Virus record (IMG/VR): IMGVR_UViG_3300034110_001240
Location: 1 to 23,924 of that record
From: a virus
Reading direction: 5' to 3' (one strand)
DNA: 23,924 nt
In this document: positions 14,341-20,810 of the stretch, in pieces
Numbering within the stretch: position 1 is the stretch's first letter
Layout: each line of letters starts with the position of its first letter
Translations under genes and position numbers: made by a program
Notes under the pieces: generated by a model
What the model saw: the letters and a program-made list of their open reading frames with translations, nothing else
Told to the model about the DNA's origin: nothing
Databases searched by the model: none

Positions 14341-15068
14341 TTAATCCTCACCACCAGCTAGGCAAACCGCATCCAGCGCAAACATCACATCATCAATCTC
14401 ATCGCGCGGCAGCGGCGACGGGTGCGACTCCAGCCAGTCGGAGATCTCCCGCGCCGACAGTGGGAGCGGGAATGCTCCAGCCATCCCGGCGATGTACCGG
14501 CGGCCGCGAGACACGTTCCGGTACAGGTTGAGCAGGTAGGCAGTCAGCGGGTCATTGTCGGGCTCGCCGGGGATCGCCATCTTCAGGCGCGAGTAGACCG
14601 CCCGGCGCTTCTCACTTTCCCCGCCCCACTCTTGCTCCCACTCGAAGCGGGCGACTGCTTTCCCACCGACTCAGCTCGCTCTTCAGCGGCATCGTTGGCG
14701 GCCAGCGCGCCTTCGCGCAGCACGAAGATGAAGAACTCGATGTTGTTTTCCAGCAGCTCTGCGGCCACTGGAGGGCTGTATTTGATCGGATTGCCGTCGG
14801 CATCCAGCACGCCTTCCCAGTCCTTCACGATGAAGTGACTGAGCAGCATCGCGTGGTTCTGGTGCTCGGTCATTTCGCCGGCGACCACGCCCACCTGGCC
14901 TTCTTCGAACCGCGCGTCGTTGCGCTGGATCCGGCGGCGCATGCGCTCGAGGGCGACTTGATATTCAGGGTTGTCGATGCTGGCCAGCAGGATCTTGGTA
15001 TCTTCGTCGAACTTCGCCCAGCGCTCACCGGCGATCGCCGGCTTCTTCTTGCCCAGTTGCAGAGCCAT
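14341..15068 (-). CDS. Tail assembly chaperone, GT-like -1 frameshift fusion, 242 aa
   Basis: Ribosomes slipping back one base at GGGAAAG (14658-14664) leave the zero frame after codon 137 (SVGK) and continue AVARFEWEQEWGGESEKR... into the 14341-14580 frame (MAIPGEPDNDPLTAYLLNLY ... to GGED, TAA at 14341-14343). The -1 frame upstream of that ATG is open and protein-like (EWEQEWGGES, RRAVYSRLK), and the ATG at 14580 lacks a clear ribosome-binding site, so the lower frame is best read as the T part of a fusion rather than as a gene of its own. The fusion recruits tube subunits to the tape measure. The 105-residue extension is close in size to the lambda T domain (about 144). Confidence 0.85.
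14583..15068 (-). CDS. Tail assembly chaperone, G-like short form, 161 aa
   Basis: Zero-frame product of a lambda G/GT-type gene that binds the tape measure protein during tail assembly. ATG at 15068 has GAGG seven bases upstream. The protein is charged and helical (ERWAKFDEDTKILLASIDNP; YQVALERMRRRIQRNDARFE), with a hydrophobic NNIEFFIFVLREGALAAND segment near residue 110-130. After the slippery site the zero frame yields only a low-complexity tail (SPASSGSKSGAGK...). This is typical: the functional extension is in the -1 frame. The gene follows the tail tube gene, as in lambda. Confidence 0.85.
   Translation of the reverse strand: MALQLGKKKPAIAGERWAKFDEDTKILLASIDNPEYQVALERMRRRIQRNDARFEEGQVGVVAGEMTEHQNHAMLLSHFIVKDWEGVLDADGNPIKYSPPVAAELLENNIEFFIFVLREGALAANDAAEERAESVGKQSPASSGSKSGAGKVRSAGRSTRA
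14658..14664 (-). other. Programmed -1 ribosomal frameshift site, GGGAAAG
   Basis: In the zero frame it reads gtG GGA AAG, the XXXYYYZ register required for tandem slippage to GGG AAA. It is the same heptamer used in lambda G/GT. A second GGGAAAG lies about 44 bases downstream but in the wrong register (GGG AAA G), so only the first can work in this way. Confidence 0.88.
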
Positions 15069-15090
15069 TTCAATTCCTCAACGCCACGCC

Positions 15091-15132
15091 AATAAAAGGG
15101 CTCCCCCGGCCGGCGTTTGAACCGAGGGAGCC
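15091..15132 (-). terminator. Terminator between the tail tube and chaperone genes
   Basis: On the minus strand GGCTCCCTCGG pairs with CCGGGGGAGCC (11 bp with one G-T pair, loop 12) and is followed by CTTTTATT. It lies eight bases after the tube stop. It probably limits chaperone transcript relative to tube transcript, matching the large excess of tube subunits needed in a tail. Confidence 0.78.
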
Positions 15133-15139
15133 AAAGGGT

Positions 15140-16060
15140 TTACGGGGTTGGATCAGCCGCTTCGCGGGTGATGGTCGGGCTGAGCTTGGCGACGGTGTAG
15201 TTCAGCGTGACCTCGATCAGGTCGCGCTTGCCACCGTTCGGCAGCTCGCCGTCCACTTCCACGGCCGGGAAGTTGAACGTGTACTTGTTGCCCAGCGAGT
15301 CGGTGATCGGGAAGACAACGGCGATCGGCGTCCGGGTGAAGGTGTTCTTCCAGATCTCCCACGCGCGCTTCGACCAGGCCAGCGTGATGCTGCCGGTGAC
15401 CGCCGCCTCGGTGGCGATGTGCGCGCCCGGCCCCAGACGATCGGAGCCAAGGCAGCGCTGAGTTTGCAGGCTGTTGTCGAGGTTCACGGTCATGGCCGAG
15501 ACGCAAGCCACGCCTTCCAGCGACTGGCCGTTCACCAGGATCGTGCCGACGTTGTTGTTCGACAGGAACGGGGTGGTGGTCGGCGCATTCGGCGAAACGA
15601 CAATCGGGGTGTCGCCGTCGGTGTAGTCCAGGCACGCCATGTTGAACGTGGCGGTCACCTTGCCTTCCGACGGGATGTCCAGAGCGAAGGTCGAGACGTG
15701 CGCGCCCTTGAACACGCCATAGACGCCGACGTCGTTGTAGCCCTTCGCGATGCTGAAGGTGTGGCGTGTATCGCCCACGCGCAGGACGTCGGCCGTCCAG
15801 ACGCCGTAGAAGGCAGCTTCGAGCAGCTGGTCGAACGAGCCGAACGAGAACTCGGCTGTCAGATCGCCGCCGATATCGATGCTGGTCGCCACCGAGCCTT
15901 GGCTCAGCCGGGTGTCGGTGATTTCGTCGCTGACTTCAGTGTTGACGGTCGGGGTCAGCGCGTTGCCGGTGAGGCGCAGCGTGTCCCAGGTACCGGTGGG
16001 AGTAACGCCGGGCGTCACCTCCGCAATGATGTGGCTTACAACTTTTGCGCCGCTCGACAT
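15140..16060 (-). CDS. Major tail tube protein, 306 aa
   Basis: ATG at 16060 has GGAGA eight bases upstream. The product (MSSGAKVVSHIIAEVTPGVT...) is almost all beta, with tube-protein features: PTGTWDTLRLTGNALTPTVN near residue 20-40, EITDTRLSQGSVATSIDIGG near 46-65, FSFGSFDQLLEAAFYGVW near 70-88, and a regular strand pattern to the end. The pattern fits the phage tail tube family 2 type (Phage_tube_2). It lies between tail terminator and chaperone genes, with hairpins on both sides. The 306-aa length is larger than lambda V (246 aa) and may include a surface domain (about residues 150-230). Confidence 0.88.
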   Translation of the reverse strand: MSSGAKVVSHIIAEVTPGVTPTGTWDTLRLTGNALTPTVNTEVSDEITDTRLSQGSVATSIDIGGDLTAEFSFGSFDQLLEAAFYGVWTADVLRVGDTRHTFSIAKGYNDVGVYGVFKGAHVSTFALDIPSEGKVTATFNMACLDYTDGDTPIVVSPNAPTTTPFLSNNNVGTILVNGQSLEGVACVSAMTVNLDNSLQTQRCLGSDRLGPGAHIATEAAVTGSITLAWSKRAWEIWKNTFTRTPIAVVFPITDSLGNKYTFNFPAVEVDGELPNGGKRDLIEVTLNYTVAKLSPTITREAADPTP

Positions 16061-16084
16061 GGTAAGTCTCCAGATTGCGGTCGT

Positions 16085-16105
16085 AAAAAAACCGCCATTT
16101 GGCGG
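16085..16105 (-). terminator. Terminator in front of the tail tube gene
   Basis: On the minus strand CCGCC-AAAT-GGCGG is followed by seven T. It lies about 25 bases after the mosaic gene stop (16131) and 25 bases before the tube start codon. Confidence 0.78.
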
Positions 16106-16130
16106 CCTGCGATGGGCGAGCGGTTTGCGC

Positions 16131-16772
16131 TCAGCTGGTCTTTCCGAGATCCTTGAGGGTTGCCCGATACCCGAGATTCACGCCTTGCATCACAGCTTCT
16201 TTGATGAGGTCCACTGTCGATATCTTGGCCTTCAGATCTTCGCCGAGCTTCGTGTCGAGAATCTTGTCCGCCAGAAAAGCCGCGACTGCATCGGCGCCTT
16301 TTTCGCGAGCCGCCTCAAACCCGTTCGGCTCCTTGATGGCGAACTGATTGGCGCTGACGAGAAACTGCGAGTCAATACCCAGCCCAATACCGGCAGCCAC
16401 ATACTGGCCATCCACTAATTTGAGTTTGACCGTCCACTCAGGGGCCAGCTTCGCCGCCTGAACGCTGGATTTATCGGCGTGATCCTGCCGGACATACGTC
16501 ACGCCATCGACAACAACGAATGGCCTGGGAAAGTTGCATTGCATGGCGCCAATGTGGGTGGCAATCCCTTCATCAGCCTCGCATCGGGCGATGGATTCGG
16601 AGAGGACGTTTGCCTGGGCAATCTGTTCCAGCGGCGCCAACGGCTCAGAGTCAGATGCCGGCGCGCAGCCAGTCAGTCCGATGACACGAACCACGCCTTC
16701 GATTTCTAACTCTCCGCTTTCTTTGTGGAGCTTCCAACCGGAGACACCCGGCACATAATTTGCGCTCTGCAT
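16131..16772 (-). CDS. Mosaic tail protein with DUF1983-type domain, 213 aa
   Basis: ATG at 16772 has GAGG five bases upstream. The protein looks assembled from parts of other tail proteins in this window. Residues 1-24 (MQSANYVPGVSGWKLHKESG) match the end of the J-like protein (IQSDNYIAGVQGWRIDKAG). Residues about 115-150 (GQYVAAGIGLGID, SQFLVSANQFAIK) match its DUF1983-type domain. The last 25 (LIKEAVMQGVNLGYRATLKD) match the tape measure C-terminus ([20 protein letters not shown]). The J segments appear in reverse order compared with the J-like protein. It lies between the tail terminator and tube genes, an unusual place for such a domain. A role at the tail tip or in linking tape measure and tip is inference. 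Confidence 0.75.
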   Translation of the reverse strand: MQSANYVPGVSGWKLHKESGELEIEGVVRVIGLTGCAPASDSEPLAPLEQIAQANVLSESIARCEADEGIATHIGAMQCNFPRPFVVVDGVTYVRQDHADKSSVQAAKLAPEWTVKLKLVDGQYVAAGIGLGIDSQFLVSANQFAIKEPNGFEAAREKGADAVAAFLADKILDTKLGEDLKAKISTVDLIKEAVMQGVNLGYRATLKDLGKTS

Positions 16773-16780
16773 TTTTCCTC

Positions 16781-17176
16781 TCAGCCGGCGCGAAACCGGA
16801 TGTTGACGTTGATTTGGTAGAAGCCCTCGAACTCGCCGGCGACCACTTGGCTGGCTTCCATGCACTCGAGGTCGCCGGACATCCAGTAGGCGAAGTGCGC
16901 TTCAAGCGCGTCGGCCAGTTCGTTGATGGCTTTGGTTCCGGTGCGTTCCCGGGCGAAGCATTGAATGCTGATCTGCCCGGGCTTGCGGGTGTGCGGTCGG
17001 TCGGCCATGCCAGCCATGAAGGCCGAGGCGTACTGGATATTCAGGCGGCACCAGAGGCCGGTAGCCGGCGGCGTGAACACTTCCGGCTGGTTCGGGTAAT
17101 CGATCCGCGCCTGATCAATGCCAGTGAAGACGACCATGCGTGCGGTGATGAGCGCTCTGATCTGCGTGAAGGTCAT
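16781..17176 (-). CDS. Tail terminator protein (lambda U-like, DUF4128 type), 131 aa
   Basis: ATG at 17176 overlaps the previous stop as ATGA. The start MTFTQIRALITARMVVFTGI, a beta-rich middle (GLWCRLNIQYASAF; GQISIQCFARERTG) and the helix KAINELADALEAHFAYW fit the tail terminator family, which caps the tube after it reaches tape-measure length and binds the head connector. The length (131 aa, lambda U is also 131) and position between the gp10-like and tube genes agree. A pattern-level assignment with good context. Confidence 0.8.
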   Translation of the reverse strand: MTFTQIRALITARMVVFTGIDQARIDYPNQPEVFTPPATGLWCRLNIQYASAFMAGMADRPHTRKPGQISIQCFARERTGTKAINELADALEAHFAYWMSGDLECMEASQVVAGEFEGFYQINVNIRFRAG

Positions 17177-17595
17177 TCTCGATACGCCTCGCTTACGCCT
17201 ATGAAAGAAAGGCCATACACGCCTGCCGGCGCCTGTCGACTAAAGCCTTCCTCTGTGACCTTTTGAGTTGGTCCGTTATAGCCACCATTCTCCAGCCGCT
17301 CCGCATAGGGAAGATTGGTCTGTATGTAGACGACTGTGTAAGGCTCAAGGCCGGAAAGGACCGCACTTCCCTTGTCGAGGGTGTCGCTACCATTCCTGTC
17401 GGTATGTGTCGTTACGGTATAGACCGGGCTTCCGACGCTCACGATGTGGCTACCCCTGAACCTACCGCTATCGACTGGCGACTTGCTGATGACTTCGCCA
17501 AGCAATGCCATGGCTATGACTCGCACGCGTCGAGCAACATCCTGATCGATCTGGTCGGCGAATGCCGTAGGTGGGATGCTCCAGCCCTTGGCCAT
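17173..17595 (-). CDS. HK97 gp10-like tail completion protein, 140 aa
   Basis: ATG at 17595 overlaps the previous stop as TGATG, with GAGG eight bases upstream. Features of the HK97-gp10/lambda Z group are visible: an N-terminal helix (FADQIDQDVARRVRVIAMAL), then ISKSPVDSGRFRGSHIVSVG near residue 36-56, PYAERLENGGYNGPTQKVTE near 96-115, and QAPAGVYGLSFIGVSEAYRE at the end. The SPVDSGRFRGSH and YAERLENG blocks are the family hallmarks. These proteins complete the tail-head junction. No anomaly is seen. Confidence 0.85.
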   Translation of the reverse strand: MAKGWSIPPTAFADQIDQDVARRVRVIAMALLGEVISKSPVDSGRFRGSHIVSVGSPVYTVTTHTDRNGSDTLDKGSAVLSGLEPYTVVYIQTNLPYAERLENGGYNGPTQKVTEEGFSRQAPAGVYGLSFIGVSEAYRE

Positions 17596-17954
17596 CAGAC
17601 TTTCCTCAGCTGGATCTCGTAGTGGGCGCCGGCCGGGTCGGTCTGGACGTTGACCACGTCGAAATTGTTGATCTTGTGGCCTATGTCCGGAACCCCGCCG
17701 ATGATTTCGTTGGTCAGAGCGATCAGTAGTTGGTCGGTGGCGCGGATGTTCACACCGTCGACCTGAGCAATCTTGAAGGCGTCGAACACGCCCCGGCCTG
17801 TGTAGGCGATGACGACAGGGTCGCCCGCCACTTCATTGACCGGATCCCACGTTCCCGGCAGCGTCACGCCGCCACTGAATGGCTGCACTGCGTCCGCTAG
17901 ATCAGTGTCGAAGGCCTCAGCCAGATCAGCTTGGATCTCTTCACGTAGGCCCAT
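17595..17954 (-). CDS. Head-tail joining (head closure) protein, 119 aa
   Basis: ATG at 17954 follows AGGTGA, which also contains the previous stop codon. The product starts with a helix (MGLREEIQADLAEAFDTDLA) and continues as a small beta barrel (GGVTLPGTWDPVNE; VVIAYTGRGVFDAFKIA; YEIQLRKV), as expected for head closure proteins that seal the connector. Similar Pseudomonas phage proteins are sometimes annotated with unrelated enzyme names such as glutamate 5-kinase; nothing enzyme-like is visible here. The position between the connector and gp10-like genes supports the call. Confidence 0.7.
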   Translation of the reverse strand: MGLREEIQADLAEAFDTDLADAVQPFSGGVTLPGTWDPVNEVAGDPVVIAYTGRGVFDAFKIAQVDGVNIRATDQLLIALTNEIIGGVPDIGHKINNFDVVNVQTDPAGAHYEIQLRKV

Positions 17955-17957
17955 GGG

Positions 17958-18347
17958 TCACCTGTACACATTGAAGCTGAAGCCGCTGACACGCCATGGC
18001 GCGAGCAGCCCCAGCGCGAACTGGACCCCATCGGGCAGCGCAGTGGATTTGCTGGTGTCGATCGAGGCGAACGTCTTGCTGGTGGTCACCGATCCGGCTT
18101 TCACCGTCTTGGCTTCCAGCGACCCCTCGGTCTGCTGTTGGTACAGCTTGCCCTCGGAGGCGACAACCGCTAGCTCGGCGCCGGCCTGCTTCACCCCTTC
18201 GGGAATGGCGTCCATATCGACACCGACCAGGTTGAGCGAGGCCAGATAGGCATTTGCCTGCAACACCGCCCGGGCTTTCTTGTCATCTGGAGCCCAAGAA
18301 GGCCCGAGTTCGGCGTCAACGTCCGCCACGGTGATGTAGGTAGCCAT
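17958..18347 (-). CDS. Head-tail connector protein with DnaT-like fold, 129 aa
   Basis: ATG at 18347 has GGAGG four bases upstream. The sequence (MATYITVADVDAELGPSWAP; ARAVLQANAYLASLNLVGVD; VKQAGAELAVVASEGKLYQQ; a Ser/Thr-rich middle; VQFALGLLAPWRVSGFSFNV) matches the phage family labelled 'DnaT-like ssDNA-binding protein'. Despite that label, such proteins occupy the slot of gp6-like head-tail connector adaptors, mainly helical proteins below the portal. The position directly after head genes and before the joining protein supports a connector rather than a replication role. Confidence 0.72.
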   Translation of the reverse strand: MATYITVADVDAELGPSWAPDDKKARAVLQANAYLASLNLVGVDMDAIPEGVKQAGAELAVVASEGKLYQQQTEGSLEAKTVKAGSVTTSKTFASIDTSKSTALPDGVQFALGLLAPWRVSGFSFNVYR

Positions 18348-18368
18348 CAGGCCTCCGCTTGAATGAAT

Positions 18369-18382
18369 GGGGCCGAAGCCCC
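18369..18382 (-). other. Hairpin after the HeH protein gene
   Basis: On the minus strand GGGGC-TTCG-GCCCC, a UUCG tetraloop hairpin, starts five bases after the stop codon and is followed by ATTCATTC, with no real U-tract. A weak terminator or an RNA-stability element. Confidence 0.5.
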
Positions 18383-18387
18383 GGGTA

Positions 18388-18933
18388 TTACTGGTTGGCC
18401 TTCAGCAGTGCGAGCAGCTCAGGCTTCGAGTCGTTGACCTTGTAGGTCACGCCCTTGGCGTCGAGCTGTTCCTTGATCTGCACGACGGTCAGCTCGTCGA
18501 GCGGGTCGGTCGCGGCCGCCAAGCGGTCTTTCTCTGCCTGCGCCAGCAAGTCATCGACCTGCTTCTGCAGCTCTTCCGACTTACTCACAGCAGCATCGCG
18601 AGCATCCGCCAGGTTCTGCATGCCCGACTGAATGCCGGACAGGGCCTGATACAGGCGCATCGCTGGGCCTTCGCCTTCAACAGGATTCAGTACGCCTGCT
18701 TCAAGGCCGGCGGCCAGCGTATTTACTGCGTCGAGCTGCAGAGCCTCGCGGGACGGCTCAGCACCGCCGCCACTGTTACGGCCACCACCTTCTTCGATGC
18801 GCGATCGCGCGTGATCGACGCCACCAGTTTCACCCACGGTCTGCGGGCCGACGGTGATCTCGCCTTCATCACCCGAGAAGCCCCAGCGAGCTTTGATGTT
18901 CGGGTCGATGTGGTTGTCTTTTTTAACGGTCAT
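18388..18933 (-). CDS. Head protein with C-terminal HeH/LEM-type domain, 181 aa
   Basis: ATG at 18933 has AGGAG six bases upstream. The N-terminus (KARWGFSGDEGEITVGPQTV) and a Gly-rich linker are followed by a central coiled coil (LADARDAAVSKSEELQKQVD, about residues 110-145) and a C-terminal helix-extended loop-helix motif (LTVVQIKEQLDAKGVTYKVN, then SKPELLALLKANQ, about 148-181). This SAP/LEM-like motif usually binds nucleic acid or protein. The gene directly follows the major capsid gene, where decoration or head-accessory genes lie. The role on the capsid is inferred from position; the motif is seen in the sequence. Confidence 0.72.
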   Translation of the reverse strand: MTVKKDNHIDPNIKARWGFSGDEGEITVGPQTVGETGGVDHARSRIEEGGGRNSGGGAEPSREALQLDAVNTLAAGLEAGVLNPVEGEGPAMRLYQALSGIQSGMQNLADARDAAVSKSEELQKQVDDLLAQAEKDRLAAATDPLDELTVVQIKEQLDAKGVTYKVNDSKPELLALLKANQ

Positions 18934-18955
18934 GGGTTTCTCCTGGATCAGTGCT

Positions 18956-18982
18956 GCGCGGCGGGCAACTCACCCGCCGCGC
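18956..18982 (-). other. Strong 10-bp hairpin after the major capsid gene
   Basis: On the minus strand GCGCGGCGGG and CCCGCCGCGC pair perfectly around a 7-base loop, six bases after the capsid stop codon. No U-tract follows, so it is not an intrinsic terminator. It would protect the 3' end of a processed capsid mRNA, which may raise capsid yield over the next gene. Confidence 0.65.
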
Positions 18983-18988
18983 GCTCGG

Positions 18989-20017
18989 TTACGGCGTTGG
19001 CGCAGTAACGAGGGAGGTGATGAACGCCATAGGCACCTGCTTGCGAGCGAACTTGCGCTCCCAGTTGGTGGCCAGCGCCAGGTCCGCCCAGTTCGCCGAG
19101 ATCGGGCGAGTGGTGGTCGGGGTACCGGTGATGGTGGCGCTGGTGAACGAGAAGCCCAGCGGATGCACAACGAAGTTGCGACGAGTCCACAGGGTTTCAG
19201 CGCCACCACCGTTACCGCGATCAGGCGTGCGGTCGTATTCCAGGCCATCCTCGCCTTCCGGCTGCTGCTCGGCGTAGCCGATAGCGCCCGGGCCGAAGAT
19301 GATCGACAGGTACTTGGCGGTTGGGCCGGTGCCGATCACAGGCAGACCGTCGTCCAGAACGACCGGCATACCTTGGAAGCGACCGAACTCTGGGGTCTGA
19401 TCCGCAACCGGCGCGAAGTCGATCTGGTTCTGGATCGACAGCTCGGTATGAACCGCCGAGTGCATGGCGATGACGCTCAGGCCGCCCAACTGGCCGGAGT
19501 AGTCGCCCATCGTGCCCTTGGCGCGGATCACTGCCGCCGGATTGATGATGCCGCCGGCGTCTACGACCATGTCGCCGCCATTGGAGGCGATGTTGTCGTT
19601 GTAGATGCCCACTGCGGTGGCAATCGTGCGGCGCTGGGCCACGCGCTGCCAGTAGGAGATCAGGCGACCTGCCACGAACTCCAGCGGGTCTTGCTTGGTG
19701 ATGTTTTTCACCAGGTTCATGCAGTTCCAGCCTTCGTTGAGGTACGCGGCGCGCGCCTGCATGGAAGCACTGGTGACCGACAGCGGTACCGCGATATCGG
19801 TATACACGTCGTTCGAGTAGTTCGACTCGATGGACGCGTCCAGGTCAACCCACCACGGAATGGTGAAGGTGTTCGACGGGCTGGCCAGCAGAGTGGTCAT
19901 ATCCGAGTTGGTGGTCAGGATGCCCGACTGGAAGAACGCGGTGCGCTCAACGGTGTTGACGGTGATGTAGTCGCGCAGCTCATCGCGGAACACGACGTCC
20001 GAGAGAATGGTTGGCAT
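18989..20017 (-). CDS. Major capsid protein (HK97 fold), 342 aa
   Basis: ATG at 20017 has AAGGA nine bases upstream. The start MPTILSDVVFRDELRDYITV, the FFQSGILTTNS and NTFTIPWWVDLDAS blocks, the long mixed middle, and the C-terminal QMxx-like pattern RRNFVVHPLGFSFTSATITG fit a coat protein class common in Pseudomonas siphoviruses. WTRRNFVVHPLGFS-like ends are known from this group. The gene lies immediately after the scaffold, as expected, and before a decoration-type gene. The size (37 kDa class) fits. No N-terminal delta domain is visible; assembly is instead served by the separate scaffold. Confidence 0.88.
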   Translation of the reverse strand: MPTILSDVVFRDELRDYITVNTVERTAFFQSGILTTNSDMTTLLASPSNTFTIPWWVDLDASIESNYSNDVYTDIAVPLSVTSASMQARAAYLNEGWNCMNLVKNITKQDPLEFVAGRLISYWQRVAQRRTIATAVGIYNDNIASNGGDMVVDAGGIINPAAVIRAKGTMGDYSGQLGGLSVIAMHSAVHTELSIQNQIDFAPVADQTPEFGRFQGMPVVLDDGLPVIGTGPTAKYLSIIFGPGAIGYAEQQPEGEDGLEYDRTPDRGNGGGAETLWTRRNFVVHPLGFSFTSATITGTPTTTRPISANWADLALATNWERKFARKQVPMAFITSLVTAPTP

Positions 20018-20031
20018 TGCTGAATTTCCTT

Positions 20032-20727
20032 TTACTTGGCCTCAGCAGCGGCTTTCATGCGCGCGTGCTCGGCGGGGTTGGTTCGGCGAAGCTCTACGCG
20101 CTCCATGCCGGTCATTTGGTCCCACGTTTTGGTGGCCCCGCCACCCTTACCCCCGGCAGCCCCGCCGCCGTTCGCTTGCGTGCCGCGCACCAGTGATGCG
20201 TAGCGCGGCGCTTGCTGGAATTCTTTTGCCAGGTCTTCGAGACTGGCGATGGTCAGGTTGCCGGAGGCGTCCGTGACCTTGACCTGGCCTTCTACGATCT
20301 TCAGGCGGCGCTGGACGAACTCGGCGAGGATCTCGGCGTTTTCGCCGTCGGCGATGCTGCTGGAGACCTTCGAGGCTGCCGACGTCAGGTCGCGTCGCTC
20401 AATGTTTGCGGTCAGTTCGGCCAAGCGCGTACGCTCTTGCTCAAGGGCTTGCTGAGAGCTGGTGTACAGCTGCTCGTATTCGCCGTTCGCTCGCTGCGAT
20501 TCTTCTTGCAGGCGTCGCTGCTCCGCTTCGGCTGCGTCGCGCTTGCGCTTTTCTTCCTTCTTCTCGGTGAGTAGCGTTTGCACTTGGTTGCGCAAGCCTT
20601 CGAGGTCATCGCTGCCCGTAGGCAAGCCCTCAACGAAGAGAACGAAGTCATCGCCCATCGCCTTGTAGAGCGCCTGCATGGCCGCATCGAGCGCTTCGTA
20701 TTCCGCCTTGCTGATCTTGTACTTCAT
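20032..20727 (-). CDS. Capsid scaffold protein, 231 aa
   Basis: ATG at 20727 is five bases after GGGGG; an upstream ATG at 20769 is less likely. The protein has the usual scaffold layout. The N-terminus is MKYKISKAEYEALDAAMQAL. A long charged coiled coil spans about residues 55-125 (LLTEKKEEKRKRDAAEAEQR; QQALEQERTRLAELTANIER). A helical C-terminal region follows, including LEDLAKEFQQAPRYASLVRG, then a Gly-rich hinge (GGGAAGGKGGGA) and a basic end (ERVELRRTNPAEHARMKAAA) that probably contacts the coat protein. The position before the capsid gene is canonical. No protease gene is seen in the window. Confidence 0.85.
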   Translation of the reverse strand: MKYKISKAEYEALDAAMQALYKAMGDDFVLFVEGLPTGSDDLEGLRNQVQTLLTEKKEEKRKRDAAEAEQRRLQEESQRANGEYEQLYTSSQQALEQERTRLAELTANIERRDLTSAASKVSSSIADGENAEILAEFVQRRLKIVEGQVKVTDASGNLTIASLEDLAKEFQQAPRYASLVRGTQANGGGAAGGKGGGATKTWDQMTGMERVELRRTNPAEHARMKAAAEAK

Positions 20728-20769
20728 GTCATCCCCCGGATGATTTGCCGTTGGCTCAGCCTCAGGCAT

Positions 20770-20792
20770 AAAAAAACCGGCTCAAGGCCGGT
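20770..20792 (-). terminator. Terminator between head morphogenesis and scaffold genes
   Basis: On the minus strand ACCGGC-CTTGA-GCCGGT is followed by six further T. The sequence after it (ATGCCTG) equals that after the terminator before the tape measure gene. It stands about 43 bases upstream of the scaffold start codon. Confidence 0.82.
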
Positions 20793-20810
20793 CGTTTGTG
20801 TGGTTCTTTG

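Noticed and set aside
14341-14580. Separate 79-aa gene starting at ATG 14580
   Set aside because: No clear ribosome-binding site, and the frame is open and protein-like upstream to an in-register GGGAAAG; it is better read as the -1 extension of the tail chaperone.
18854-20023. Plus-strand 389-codon open frame opposite the major capsid gene
   Set aside because: Shadow of the capsid gene's codon bias; His/Arg/Gly-rich composition and no start signal.
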